DNA of 64,000 bases from Stieleria magnilauensis (GTDB lineage Bacteria; Planctomycetota; Planctomycetia; Pirellulales; Pirellulaceae). The notes under the pieces are model-generated. The model worked only from the letters and a program-made list of their open reading frames with translations. It ran no database searches and was not told the origin of the DNA. Location of the stretch: assembly GCA_007753675.1 (NCBI GenBank), contig CP036432.1:8620233-8684232 (forward strand), written 5' to 3'. Every line of letters starts with the position of its first letter. The first letter of the stretch is position 1. The position numbers were made by a program, and so were the translations under genes. This document shows positions 1 to 10,238 of the stretch, piece by piece.

Positions 1-146
1 CAGACGGCAGCGTGCTGGGCACGTTGACCGTTTCCAACGGATCGCTGGTTTGGTTTCCCAAAGGCACGACGAACGGCTGCAAGATGGGATGGAGCAAGTT
101 TGATGCGTTGATGCAGGAACATGCCACCAAGCAAGAACGACGTTAG
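1..146 (+). CDS. C-terminal end of an unidentified protein (cut by window start)
   Basis: Reading frame 3 is open from the first base to a TAG at 144-146 and encodes about 47 residues ending in a charged tail (KQERR). The start lies outside the window. The visible part (LVWFPKGTTNGCKMGW) is not enough to assign a family. It may be a short planctomycete conserved protein; codon choice is consistent with coding sequence, but no function can be given. Confidence 0.5.
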   Translation, partial: DGSVLGTLTVSNGSLVWFPKGTTNGCKMGWSKFDALMQEHATKQERR

Positions 147-253
147 CGGCCGACTGAGTCGGCTTGCCGATGCGGAAAACAGGTAGGAAGATTTTGGAGG
201 TAAGAAAATGATGCGGATGCACCATCCCTTCGATTGAGCCAATCTTCCTACCT

Positions 254-964
254 TCAAAATTTTCCTACCTCGCCAGCCAACGAAGCGAGAAACTTCGGCA
301 CTTCGATCGATGCTTTGCCCCGAATGGTCAAATCAAATTGGTCGCTTTGGGGAGTGTCGTCCAGATTGATTTCGACGCGGCGACAATGCGGGGGTGTGGC
401 TGCGACAATGCCTGCGGCCGGATAGACGACGGCCGAGGTGCCGATCGCCAGGAACAAATCGCAGTCTGCGGCAAAGTCGGCGATGTGATCCAATCCGATC
501 GGTACTTCACCGAACCAGACGACGTGGGGACGCAGAGTGCCGACCAAGTCGGGTTCGGTCGGGTGCGGCGTTTGGACACTCAAATCGCCACGCCAATCAA
601 ACAGATCACCTGTCAGCGAGCAGCGTGCTTTGAGCAGTTCGCCGTGCATGGGCAAAACGTTTTGGCTGCCGGCCCGCTGGTGCAGGTCGTCGATATTTTG
701 CGTCACCAGTAGAAACGGATCGTCGTGCTGCTTTTCGAATTCGGCCAACGCGACGTGTGCCGCGTTGGGTTGAATCGATTCGTCGAGCAGATTGCGTCGT
801 CGAGCGTTATAGAACTCGTGAACCAGATCCGGGTTGCGTTGGAACGCTTGCGGTGTGGCGACGTCTTCGAACCGATGCCCTTCCCATAATCCGTCCTCAC
901 CGCGAAACGTCGGGATCCCGGATTCAGCGGAGATCCCGGCGCCGGTGAGCACAAGAACTTTCAT
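254..964 (-). CDS. cobB: NAD-dependent protein deacylase, Sir2/CobB family
   Basis: A 236-residue sirtuin that would remove acyl groups from lysines using NAD+ in the cytoplasm. Visible motifs: GAGISAESGIPTFR (NAD binding) at residues 8-21, TQNIDDLHQRAG around 88-99 and the catalytic His in MHGE near 106. FYNARRR near residue 51 holds the Tyr-x-x-Arg pair that in class III sirtuins (SIRT5, E. coli CobB) binds succinyl and malonyl groups. The zinc module is reduced: one Cys is left (ARCSLTG) and the second Cys cluster found in E. coli CobB is missing. It lies 57 bp downstream of the large gene at 1022-4570 on the same strand and may be cotranscribed with it. Confidence 0.93.
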   Translation of the reverse strand: MKVLVLTGAGISAESGIPTFRGEDGLWEGHRFEDVATPQAFQRNPDLVHEFYNARRRNLLDESIQPNAAHVALAEFEKQHDDPFLLVTQNIDDLHQRAGSQNVLPMHGELLKARCSLTGDLFDWRGDLSVQTPHPTEPDLVGTLRPHVVWFGEVPIGLDHIADFAADCDLFLAIGTSAVVYPAAGIVAATPPHCRRVEINLDDTPQSDQFDLTIRGKASIEVPKFLASLAGEVGKF

Positions 965-1021
965 CGTGACGGGGCCGCGTGGGTGTGGGTCAAACGGTCG
1001 TTGGTTCGGGGCGACGCGCGA

Positions 1022-4000
1022 TCAAACGCCGGCCAGACGGTCGGCCAAGACGGGATCGTCCGCCGCCACCCGCATCGGATCCGCGCCGAGTGTTCCGACC
1101 AAGCTGTTCAAATACGTCGACGATTCCGATTGGGCCAAACGTTCTTTGGCGTAACCAAGGCGTTCATCGAGATCGAGATTGAGCCGCAGGCCGTCGCCGT
1201 TGAGGGATTCGATCGCTCGTTCAATCCGCTCGATGCAGTCCGTCCAGTGTTGGATGTCGCGTTGTTGTTGTTCGACGAGTCGACGCCGATACCATTTGCT
1301 TTGCAGCATGTTGTCCAAGGTGAACAGGTCGCGGACTTCGGGATCGTCGATCGTTTTGCCTTCGTACTTGCCCGTGGCCAGGATACTCAGGATCGCGCGA
1401 AGCGGCGGACAGGCCAGTTCGTAGCCTCCGTCTCCCATGTAGACCTTGGCGACTCTGGCTTGAGCTTCGGCGATATGCAAGATTCCGTCGGCGAACGAAT
1501 CGGGGTCTTGAAGTTCGGGTTTCAGGATATCGTCGGTAAAGACTTTGCTGGGGTTATCAAAGACGCGAGCCATGTAGGTGCGGACGAAGCGTCGGGTGAT
1601 GCGATAGCCGAGTCGGCTGGCAGGGATGTCGACACCGTTGTGCTGGAAGTCTTCGACGCGTTCCAGCATTCCGTTGTCGATCATGTGTTGCGGCGATCGC
1701 TCTTCGGGGGTCAAACGGCACCAGACCTCGGGGATCAGCAACGAGATGTCGTGTCCGACTTCGAACCGCGGCCCGATGTGACCGGCGGCGGTGCTGTACC
1801 CACCCAGCCCGGTCAGGATCATGGACACGATCATGTTGTTCATGTCGGTCGACGGCATCAACGCATTGAAGGGGCCCTTGGTCAGTGCGCCTTCGCTGCC
1901 GGCACCGGTGGTGCTGGGGCTTTTGCCGGTCAATGAACAGAGGTAGTCCATCACCAACTCGGGCAACTCTTGATAATGCAGGGGTGAGTAGACGGCCAAG
2001 GAACGAATTCGTTTGGCCGGCTCCGGCGGATTGTTTCGCCGGCCTCCCAGTACTGCTCCGACCGGGATATGGATCGGTTCATCGGGGCCGAGTCCGCGGT
2101 TGAATTGGACGCCACGTCGGGCGACGTAGGTGTCGCGGGCAAACACCATGTCGGGCCGATCTTGCAGGTATCGCGGGTTTTTCGTTTGTTGGCCGTCGAC
2201 CAGCCGTGGGTTGGCCGTGCTGACGACGAAGCTGTCTCCGCGCTCATAGGATTTCGTGAGCAGATCCGCCATCGGGCCGGTGAATTTGTCAAACTCGATC
2301 GCGTCGAGCACGATGTCGCGAACTTCCGAGTGGGTCAACGGGTGGAAATTGCTGATGAAGTTGGCCGGCCGCGACAAGTCCCATTCGGTCTGTTTGTCCA
2401 ATCCTCGATGGATGGCATCATCGGGACGTTGGAACAAGCGGTACTCGCAGTTTTCGATGAACTTGTAGCTGGTCGCGGGCAGCACGCTGTCGCCGAGATT
2501 ATCGATCCGATCGGCCGGGACGATCGTGCTGGCACTGATGTCGTCTTCACGCTGCACCTTGGCGGCCGGCATGAAATCCTGACGCACCTTGAACGTTCGC
2601 CAGCGTTTGTTGTCCAAGCCGACGCGAAGATACGTCCCCACCAGGGCTCGGTCACCGATCTTCAATTCGTGTCCGGGCGAGCCGTTGACGATGTCCACGC
2701 CGAATCGTTCTTTCCAATTCAGCGCCTCGCCTTCCTTGGTGAATCGTTTGATGATCAAGGCCATCGAGTACACGCGCTCGGGGATGCTCTCGAGCCATCG
2801 ATTGTAGTCTTCGTTGTAATCGGGCGACGGTGTCAGCAGCTTGATCACACTGCCGAGACTCCGCTTCGGGCTCAACACACTACGGCTCGGTCCATCGGTG
2901 TAATCGGTGCGCCCGGAATAGGTGTCCGACCAGCGGGTGGAGTAATCCTTTTCGAAGATCTCGTCCAGTTTCGCAAAGTCATCGTCTCGGTCGCCGATAA
3001 AGATCGGGCCGTAGAGCATGTAGTCACGCAGGCTCTTGCTGATTTCGCTCTTTCCGCCGCCGCTGACGGTGCAGGGTTTGTGACAGAAAACGCCTTCGCC
3101 GACCGTCCCGACCAGTCGCCACGAGGGCGCGTTGGGGTGTTTTTCCAAGCGGATCTTGTACCCGCTCGGGGCGATGTAGATTTGTTCCGGTGAAAGCGGA
3201 ATCCGGTGGTCGTTGCCGTCGCGCGTCCACTTGATGCACCGCTCTTCCAACGTCACCTTGGCATTTTCGGGAATGTAGATGATCGAATCATCATTCCGGT
3301 CCACGCCATAGCCTTCCGGTTTGGCATCGACAAATTCCGCATAGTCGCGGACGACGTCATCAAACGTCCGCCCGTTGTAGCGTTGACTGTCGACTTGAAA
3401 TTCTTCGCCCAAGGAATACGACGCGAACGCGAGTGCTCCACCGGCGTGTTCTTCTTCCGATCGCCCCATCAGATTGCAGGCGTAACTGATCTGCGTCTTG
3501 ACTTCTTTTTTGCAGTATCCGTAGTAGTTGTCCGCGATCAGCGTGACGACGACGCCACGGCGGTCACGACAGGTCAACTTGAAGGCCGTGCCGTTGTTGT
3601 AACACTCCGATTCGTCACTCCAACACATGCCGTCGCGGCGTTGCCGTTCGGACGCACTGCTTTCATGGGGCAATCCAAGTTCCTTCTTCGTCAACTTGGT
3701 CAGGTGGGGTGCCAAAATCACACAGCCCGTGTGTCCGGTCCAGGATTTGACATCGAGCCCGGCATCGTTTTCAGGGATCAGCGGATCACCACCGTTGCCG
3801 AAAATCGATTCGACAAAGTCCAGGTTGCTGACCAAACTGGCGGGGGCAAAGAAACGAGTCTCCATCGACAACGCGTTGGTGAATCCGGGGACTGCCGGGC
3901 AGACCAACGGACGCAACATCAGCGAGACCCAGGCGTGCGCCGGATTGGTCAACTCGCTGGTGTAAGGTAGCAGCATCAAATCTTTCGGCGGCGACATCGC

Positions 4001-4570
4001 CGCGCGGAACAGTTTGACAAACACGCCTTTGGGGACGGAGCGTTTGTCACCGGGGATCGGCAGCCCGCCTTCGACAACATGGAACGTTCCCGCCGTCGTC
4101 CGACGGTCCGCGCGTGGATTGTTCAGCACCCCATTGGTGCAGCGATAGGAACTGACCAGGTCGTTTTCAAAGGAGTCTCCGTTGATCGGCAGACTCAATT
4201 TGCGGGCCATCCCGTGTCGGTCCAACGTCAACGGGTTGGACGGTAGATGAAGTTTTCCGTTGCGGAGTTCATCGGCAAAGTAGCCATTGAGAAACGTTTC
4301 GATGCGTGTGTCCACCGGGACACGGTGGGACGAAAGCAAACGCGACTTTTCCCGAATGCTATCGAGAATCCCGCTCGAAAACTTGGTCATCGCGTTGCCG
4401 AGTTCATTGTCTCGACCCAGCAGCCCGGCGGCCGCCAATTGCAAGACCAAGTACGTGCGTAGATTGTCACGTTCGACCGGGTCGGTGGTGAGCGACTTGT
4501 CCCAACCAACGGCACGCTGCAGTTCGTCAGCATCATGGAACAGTGAGAGATTTTCACGAATGAGCGACAT
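1022..4570 (-). CDS. Large conserved cytoplasmic protein, candidate PPi-type phosphoenolpyruvate carboxykinase
   Basis: A protein of 1,182 residues with no signal peptide or membrane segment. I chose the ATG at 4570 (MSLIREN); an upstream alternative start at 4594 adds eight unlikely residues. A P-loop-like motif SGGGKSEISKSL lies in the middle, followed by GPIFIGDRDDD, resembling the kinase-1 and kinase-2 elements of PEP carboxykinases. The length and these motifs fit the PPi-type PEPCK described in Entamoeba and Propionibacterium (about 1,150 residues), which interconverts oxaloacetate + PPi and PEP + CO2 + Pi. This assignment comes from memory of the family, not from an alignment, so it is a hypothesis. 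The downstream sirtuin could act on the same metabolic node. Confidence 0.5.
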   Translation of the reverse strand: MSLIRENLSLFHDADELQRAVGWDKSLTTDPVERDNLRTYLVLQLAAAGLLGRDNELGNAMTKFSSGILDSIREKSRLLSSHRVPVDTRIETFLNGYFADELRNGKLHLPSNPLTLDRHGMARKLSLPINGDSFENDLVSSYRCTNGVLNNPRADRRTTAGTFHVVEGGLPIPGDKRSVPKGVFVKLFRAAMSPPKDLMLLPYTSELTNPAHAWVSLMLRPLVCPAVPGFTNALSMETRFFAPASLVSNLDFVESIFGNGGDPLIPENDAGLDVKSWTGHTGCVILAPHLTKLTKKELGLPHESSASERQRRDGMCWSDESECYNNGTAFKLTCRDRRGVVVTLIADNYYGYCKKEVKTQISYACNLMGRSEEEHAGGALAFASYSLGEEFQVDSQRYNGRTFDDVVRDYAEFVDAKPEGYGVDRNDDSIIYIPENAKVTLEERCIKWTRDGNDHRIPLSPEQIYIAPSGYKIRLEKHPNAPSWRLVGTVGEGVFCHKPCTVSGGGKSEISKSLRDYMLYGPIFIGDRDDDFAKLDEIFEKDYSTRWSDTYSGRTDYTDGPSRSVLSPKRSLGSVIKLLTPSPDYNEDYNRWLESIPERVYSMALIIKRFTKEGEALNWKERFGVDIVNGSPGHELKIGDRALVGTYLRVGLDNKRWRTFKVRQDFMPAAKVQREDDISASTIVPADRIDNLGDSVLPATSYKFIENCEYRLFQRPDDAIHRGLDKQTEWDLSRPANFISNFHPLTHSEVRDIVLDAIEFDKFTGPMADLLTKSYERGDSFVVSTANPRLVDGQQTKNPRYLQDRPDMVFARDTYVARRGVQFNRGLGPDEPIHIPVGAVLGGRRNNPPEPAKRIRSLAVYSPLHYQELPELVMDYLCSLTGKSPSTTGAGSEGALTKGPFNALMPSTDMNNMIVSMILTGLGGYSTAAGHIGPRFEVGHDISLLIPEVWCRLTPEERSPQHMIDNGMLERVEDFQHNGVDIPASRLGYRITRRFVRTYMARVFDNPSKVFTDDILKPELQDPDSFADGILHIAEAQARVAKVYMGDGGYELACPPLRAILSILATGKYEGKTIDDPEVRDLFTLDNMLQSKWYRRRLVEQQQRDIQHWTDCIERIERAIESLNGDGLRLNLDLDERLGYAKERLAQSESSTYLNSLVGTLGADPMRVAADDPVLADRLAGV

Positions 4571-4860
4571 AAAAATCTTGGTGGTTGGAGACAAAATGAC
4601 AAAAACACGAAAAGAATAGCAGACACGCAGCTGCCCGATGACGTCTCAGCGAAAGGAATCGCCGACACGTATCGCTCTAGCCTGGGAGAGGTTTCTCGCT
4701 CGTCAATGCCCGTGCCCCGTAGCGTTGTCTAGCTGCCCATTGTCTGGCGATGATGGCGTGATGCACGCCGCGTTCGTTCGGGGGGTGTCTCCTGGCCTTG
4801 CCGTTCGGCGTTCCGAAGGTTTTCCGGCAATCGGATGATTCTCCGCTGAAACGGCGCCGC

Positions 4861-7800
4861 TCAATCAACCGGTTGCAGGATCGGTTGGGGCGATTCACCG
4901 AAGGTGTAGATCAAGGTTTCACCATCGATCGTCGCTCGAACGCGTCGCAGTTCCGGTTGGGCGGTCACGAAGGTGGTCAGCCCGGTCGACTGTGGCGAAA
5001 CGACTCGTTCCAGCTGTTCGTGGATGGTTTCGCCATCAGTCAGACGGATCATGGCAACGTCCATTTTGGGCGTTGATTTGTTGATCTCATAAATGGTTTT
5101 CGAACGGGCTAGCAACACCACGGGCGAACCATAGGGCTGGTCGATGGTCATGCCCCAAGGATCTTGTTCGAAATCTCGCCTCCAATTGATTTCGCCCGAT
5201 TGTGTCGACACGGCGATGATCTTGTGAACGGTACGGTGTGTTTCTCCATGCTGGGTCAGCATGTCGCCTTTCTGACGCACGACGGCGTTTGCCGGTAGCA
5301 CCAGGATCTGGCCGTCCATCCACATCGCGTACATCGATTGAAGATCCGGCATCTCACCGATTTCATGACGACACAGCTCGGTCGCCTGCAGCAGGTCCCA
5401 GATCACAAGCCGCCCCGTGCTGTCCAACAGCACCAGATAGCGGTCTTGCAAGATGCGTCCGCAGCCTCGTCCGGCCGCCTGGGTGAGCGGTTGTTTGATC
5501 AAGGCTTCGATTTCCAAGGCGACTTGGCCGCTGAACGGATCCACCAAACGCACCATCGCCGCGGAGGATTTCGAATCGACTTCATAGGCCAAGACGTGTT
5601 TCCCGCTGGTTGCCCAGACCTTTCCATAATCCCAGTCTGCCGAATCGAGCTTGCGGCCGTCATGCAGGTCAAACTGTGACACCGAGGCGAAGATGCCTTT
5701 GACGTAGGAAACCACGGCGACGCGGTTGTCGTCGACCACGATGTGGCCGATCGTCGGGGCCGACGAATTTCGCCACAGCGTTTCTTTGTCTCTGGTATCA
5801 ACGGCAATCAAGTCACCTGCTTGCAGCACCAGGACGCGATCCCCCAGCACCGGCCCGACGCGGAACTCGCTGATCTGATTGGCCGCACCGGAATTGGTCG
5901 GGTAGGAGAAATTGGAATCCCCGAAGACGGTCGTTTCAATCTTGCGCTGGGTATTGGTTGCCCCGTCCGCCCCAAAGTCGCGCGACCATAAGGACGCTTC
6001 GCTGCGCCGACTGCTCTGCATCGCAAACAGATCCACCGCGGAGATCCGCCCCGGACGCTCCAGGATCATCAGCCCGCCGCTGATCTTGGCCTTGCGGTCT
6101 TGAATCCTGGCGGCGCGGAATTCATCCATCGGCAACGGCATCACATCGCCGTTGGGATTTTGAAACATCACCGAACCGCCGCGGTTGACCACTTTCCAGC
6201 CTTGAAAGGTTTGCCCGCCGTAGAGCGTCGGGTCGACCACCGCTTGCAGAAACGTCGACCGGCCTCCGCCCGGCAGCGATTGCGATTGCCATGACAGCGA
6301 GACCGGCGCGGTGACATCGAGTGTCGGCGTTTGCGCCGCGATCCGGTCTGCGGCGAGTGTCTCTATTTGCTGCAGCTCGGTTTTGACATCCGCCCCGAGA
6401 TCGGCGGAGTCTTCGTTCGCATCGGGATTCAGCATCGCCCGACTGACGGCTAAGGCATCCTGATGTAGCGAACCGTCGTTGTAGACCTCGCCGAGCATGG
6501 CGGCACGACGGGGCGTGTACCGCCACTGTTGCTGGTCAACAAGCCGAGACGGCAGAGTCGGTCCTAGCAACAAGCGTTCGGCCGAAAACAATTCGTCCTC
6601 GGCAACGCGTCGTTTGGCCAGCGAGATGACAAGATCATCAATGCCCAGCGGGCCTAACTGCCCGGTCATGACCGACAACCGTTTAGTCGATTCCAAAGGC
6701 ATCGATTCCAAGTGTTTTCTTAGTTCTTGCGCAACGGCGTCGAGTTGGTTTTCTTCCTCGGCGATCCGCATCACTTCGGCGGCTCGCGCGGACACCCAGC
6801 TGTCCAGTGCACAACCACGCGTCGGGTCGCGAAGGATCGCATCGTCTTCATTACCGACCAGGGAAATGTTGGTCATCACGTTGGAGAATTCCAGCAACCG
6901 CTTCGTCGCCGTCTGGACGGATCGGTTGCGCAGTGCCGATTGGATTCTCAATGCCACGAACTCCAAGCGTTGCGCCGGTGTATCGATCAACGCATCGAGT
7001 TCCTCTTCCAAACCCGGTGGCGGCGTCGGGTTTTCACGCAATTCGCCCAGCATGGACGAAATCGACAACATCAGCACGTCGTCGCTGTCCGGATCGATCT
7101 TGCGTGCTTTCTGCAGCACCTTCAGTGCTTCTTGACGCTCGCCCCGTTCGCTCAATAGCAACGCCTTTTGGACGAGCGCATCTAAGTTGTCCGGGTCTTC
7201 TTGGAGAATCCGTTCGACACGCGGCCCCAGCGTTTTTTTTCCGAGGGCGACGACAAGACGTGTGGGGCTCTGTGAAATGATTTCACCGTCGATGGCGATC
7301 AAGTTGCCGAGCGGGAATTGCGCCGTCACACGATCGACCAACGTGCCGTCGTCCAATGAAATCTCGACCAACTCGTTGCCGCTGGTCGGAACGATGTAGG
7401 AATGGTCTCCGAACACACCCCGGCCGACGATTTGTTGTCCGGCGGAGATCAGACGTTGGTCGGTCCGCCAGTTCAGACGCCCGTTTTCCAGATCGTGGCT
7501 GACGACTTCACGTGCACTGACCATCAACAGCTGGTCGTCGCGAATGCCGGCCACATAAAACGCGGCCTGTCGCGATTTGCTGAAACGCTTTTTGCCATCG
7601 ACCAGTTCAAAGCAGTACAGGTTGTCGGTCGCGGCGGGGGTGACCAGCACACTCAACCCGCTGGCGGTCGCGACGGAGTTGTGCCAGCGCTGCAGCAACT
7701 GGTCGGACGATTTCCCCGAACGCGAGTTGAACATGATGCTGCCCATCGCCCGGCGTTGATAAGAATTGCCCCAGCGTAACGTCCGGTCGGCCAAATCGAC

Positions 7801-9459
7801 CGCGACGGTCGCGCCGGCACCGGTCGGACAGATCAAGACTCCCTCGTGATAGCTGGGCGTCGCTCCGGAGATGCGTCGGATCGCGTCAAATTGAATCCCG
7901 GCACCCTCGATCGCCACCAGTTGCTGTTGCCACAACAGTTTTCCCGTCGCGGGATCCAGGCTGACCAGCATGATGTCACCGGCGATTTCCGCCATCGCGT
8001 ACAAGGACCCATCGACCGCGATCGGAGCCCCCAAAAAGAAAGCCTGGTTCAACTCGCTTTCGATGGTCGGGTTTTGGCCCAGACGCCATAACGTCTTGCC
8101 TTCGGTTTCCAATTCCAGCGCGACCAATGTGTTGCGTCCGCCGTCGGCCGTACTCGTGTTGCGAACCCCCATCAGCGGATTGATCTGCAACATTTGAAAC
8201 GGCGAGAGGTCGTCGAGCAAATAGACGCGCTGGCCGTCGCTGGTGATTTGCCCGTATGGCAAATCATTCCACACGCGGCGGCTGAGGCGGTCCGGCGGAT
8301 CGGAGGATCCCATCCCCAGCATCGCGTCGTATTGTTCGTTGTCGGCCGAAACGTCGGTTTGAAACCAGGGGTACTGCCAGACCCGTTTTCCGGTTCGATA
8401 ATCCACGCCCCGCAGACGTTCGGTCGTTCGCATCAGCAATTGGTTGCCGACGCGGATCGGTGTCCAGCTGGGCGGAACCAAACGACCGCTGGCCGCCAAC
8501 TCGTCTTCCTTCTGCCGCAGCCGTTGTTCTTCCAGCGGAGTCGCGGTGGTTTCCAGCATCCAACGGGGCGTCGAAAGCGGTAGCTGGCCGTCGGCGGTTT
8601 CGTTTCGCGACGTCGAACCGCCCAGCATCGGATAGTCGGTCGAACGACTGATCGAATCGGTATCGGGCAATTGGTAATGCTCATCGATCCAGCTCCGCCA
8701 ATCGGTCACGGTTTCGGCGGTCTGGTTGTCGCCCACGTTCCATTGCACGCTGATCGACCCTAGATCACGCGGGACCGTGCGACCGGCCAAGCGACAGGCA
8801 ATCGCGTGCATCGCCGACACCTCGTCGCCGAGTTGATCGACGGCGTGTCGACTGGTCACCACATCATCGAGCAGCAACGAGCACGCCAAGGGATGCCCCA
8901 GGTACAGCTCGCGCTGTGCCAAGATCAACGACGCTTGATATCCCGCCGCGGTGTGAAAGTACTTGCGGCGGACGCTGCGGAGAAGTTTCCAATCGCGTTG
9001 CCGGGTCGCTTCATCGAGCAATTGTTTGGCCAGCGCGCCGTAACGAAGCTCGTAGGTGGCAAACGCGTCGCTGGGAAGCGCCCCGATCAAATCACGACAA
9101 TGACGCAAAAAGCTCTTGTCCAACCGCTGTTGGTCGCTGTCTCGGATCTCCAGGAAAAAGTCTTGGCCGGCGATCGTCGGATCGTTCGTCGGGTCGACGT
9201 GGCGTTCGAGGATGTCACCGAGAATCACGACCGCGTCACTGTACCTGGCGTCGGCGATCGCTTCTTCGGCGTCCTTCAATTGCTGATTGAGCAAGCGAGG
9301 CGGCGGGATGAACCGCGACATGTTCTGATCAAATCCCACCCCGAAGCGGCCCTGTTGGGCCTGGGCATGATCGCCAACGCAAATCGCAAACCACAGCGAA
9401 AGCGACAGCGCGAAAAACCGAGACGTAAACGGAACGGCGGATGGGGCAGCAAAATTCAT
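4861..9459 (-). CDS. Exported PQQ-like beta-propeller / TPR protein
   Basis: The ATG at 9459 gives 1,532 residues starting with a signal peptide (hydrophobic run ALSLSLWFAIC, then Ala-Gln-Ala before the mature part); 28 further residues upstream in frame look non-coding. A helical N-terminal third is followed by PQQ-type strands (e.g. YRTGKRVWQYPW, LDPATGKLLWQQQ, VDLADRTLRWG), then a TPR stretch (ALVQKALLLSERGERQEAL) and a second propeller near the C-terminus (AVDTRDKETLWR, STQSGEINWRRD). The two propellers separated by TPRs suggest a periplasmic or envelope scaffold; no catalytic quinoprotein motif is obvious. Gene stands alone, 113 bp beyond adk on the same strand. Substrate unknown. Confidence 0.85.
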   Translation of the reverse strand: MNFAAPSAVPFTSRFFALSLSLWFAICVGDHAQAQQGRFGVGFDQNMSRFIPPPRLLNQQLKDAEEAIADARYSDAVVILGDILERHVDPTNDPTIAGQDFFLEIRDSDQQRLDKSFLRHCRDLIGALPSDAFATYELRYGALAKQLLDEATRQRDWKLLRSVRRKYFHTAAGYQASLILAQRELYLGHPLACSLLLDDVVTSRHAVDQLGDEVSAMHAIACRLAGRTVPRDLGSISVQWNVGDNQTAETVTDWRSWIDEHYQLPDTDSISRSTDYPMLGGSTSRNETADGQLPLSTPRWMLETTATPLEEQRLRQKEDELAASGRLVPPSWTPIRVGNQLLMRTTERLRGVDYRTGKRVWQYPWFQTDVSADNEQYDAMLGMGSSDPPDRLSRRVWNDLPYGQITSDGQRVYLLDDLSPFQMLQINPLMGVRNTSTADGGRNTLVALELETEGKTLWRLGQNPTIESELNQAFFLGAPIAVDGSLYAMAEIAGDIMLVSLDPATGKLLWQQQLVAIEGAGIQFDAIRRISGATPSYHEGVLICPTGAGATVAVDLADRTLRWGNSYQRRAMGSIMFNSRSGKSSDQLLQRWHNSVATASGLSVLVTPAATDNLYCFELVDGKKRFSKSRQAAFYVAGIRDDQLLMVSAREVVSHDLENGRLNWRTDQRLISAGQQIVGRGVFGDHSYIVPTSGNELVEISLDDGTLVDRVTAQFPLGNLIAIDGEIISQSPTRLVVALGKKTLGPRVERILQEDPDNLDALVQKALLLSERGERQEALKVLQKARKIDPDSDDVLMLSISSMLGELRENPTPPPGLEEELDALIDTPAQRLEFVALRIQSALRNRSVQTATKRLLEFSNVMTNISLVGNEDDAILRDPTRGCALDSWVSARAAEVMRIAEEENQLDAVAQELRKHLESMPLESTKRLSVMTGQLGPLGIDDLVISLAKRRVAEDELFSAERLLLGPTLPSRLVDQQQWRYTPRRAAMLGEVYNDGSLHQDALAVSRAMLNPDANEDSADLGADVKTELQQIETLAADRIAAQTPTLDVTAPVSLSWQSQSLPGGGRSTFLQAVVDPTLYGGQTFQGWKVVNRGGSVMFQNPNGDVMPLPMDEFRAARIQDRKAKISGGLMILERPGRISAVDLFAMQSSRRSEASLWSRDFGADGATNTQRKIETTVFGDSNFSYPTNSGAANQISEFRVGPVLGDRVLVLQAGDLIAVDTRDKETLWRNSSAPTIGHIVVDDNRVAVVSYVKGIFASVSQFDLHDGRKLDSADWDYGKVWATSGKHVLAYEVDSKSSAAMVRLVDPFSGQVALEIEALIKQPLTQAAGRGCGRILQDRYLVLLDSTGRLVIWDLLQATELCRHEIGEMPDLQSMYAMWMDGQILVLPANAVVRQKGDMLTQHGETHRTVHKIIAVSTQSGEINWRRDFEQDPWGMTIDQPYGSPVVLLARSKTIYEINKSTPKMDVAMIRLTDGETIHEQLERVVSPQSTGLTTFVTAQPELRRVRATIDGETLIYTFGESPQPILQPVD

Positions 9460-9587
9460 GTTCAAACGACTTGCGGAGCGGAACAGCGGAGCAGACGCGG
9501 CGAGGCAGCACGCCGCAGCCTCCATTGTAGCGCCGCAGGGCAAACAAGGCGCCCGCAGCTGACCATTTTATGGGGGGAACGCGCCGT

Positions 9588-10148
9588 TTACTCGGCGAGC
9601 AACTCGCGGATGGTCGCGAACACTTCGTCCGGTGTTCCCGCGGCGTTGACGTCGATGACGATGCCCCGCTGGCGGTAAAACTCCAGCACCGGCTCGGTTC
9701 GGTTTCGAAACACCTTCAATCGGGTCTGAATCGTTTCGGGGGTGTCGTCGGCTCGTCCCTCCGACTCCGCCCGGGCGAGCAACCGCCGAACCAAAGCGTC
9801 TTCTTGAATGATCAGATTGATCACCGCGTCGAGCCGCTGATCGCGCTCGGCCAAGAACCCGGTCAGCATCTCCGCTTGGTTCACCGTGCGGGGGAACCCG
9901 TCGAACAGGTACCCGTTTTCGCAATCGGGTTGTCGAAGCCGGTCGATGATGAATTGCATCATCAAGTCATCGGGCGCCAAGTTGCCACCGTCGATGTAAC
10001 CGGCGATCAACTCACCGAGCGGTGAGTCGTTCCGGCAGGCCCGAAGCATTTCACCCGAAGAGATGTGCGGGATCCCCAACTCGCGACTGAGGCGACGGCA
10101 CTGTGTGCCCTTGCCAGCGCCCGGTGGACCGATAAAGACGATGCGCAC
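9588..10148 (-). CDS. adk: Adenylate kinase (short-LID type)
   Basis: Transfers phosphate between ATP and AMP in the cytoplasm. P-loop GPPGAGKGTQ at residues 6-15, AMP-site motif HISSGEMLR and the DGFPRT motif are all visible. The LID is reduced to a few residues (EGRADDTPETI), so this is the short form without a zinc site. I prefer the GTG at 10148 (VRIVFIGPPG), which places the P-loop at the usual distance from the N-terminus and gives 186 residues; in-frame ATGs at 10187 and 10214 would add 13 or 22 residues. It is the last gene of the S10-spc cluster, 90 bp after secY. The usual followers map, infA, rpmJ and rpsM are absent. Confidence 0.93.
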   Translation of the reverse strand: MRIVFIGPPGAGKGTQCRRLSRELGIPHISSGEMLRACRNDSPLGELIAGYIDGGNLAPDDLMMQFIIDRLRQPDCENGYLFDGFPRTVNQAEMLTGFLAERDQRLDAVINLIIQEDALVRRLLARAESEGRADDTPETIQTRLKVFRNRTEPVLEFYRQRGIVIDVNAAGTPDEVFATIRELLAE

Positions 10149-10238
10149 TGGATTGTTCGCTTCGAGCAGGGTAAGTGGCGTGAGCATCCAGCTTGCGTGA
10201 ATGGGACCACGCAAGCGGTAGGTTTACGCCACGTTGAT

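Noticed and set aside
983..1936. Plus-strand frame of 317 codons
   Set aside because: Antisense to the 1,182-residue gene; no family features and low-complexity composition.
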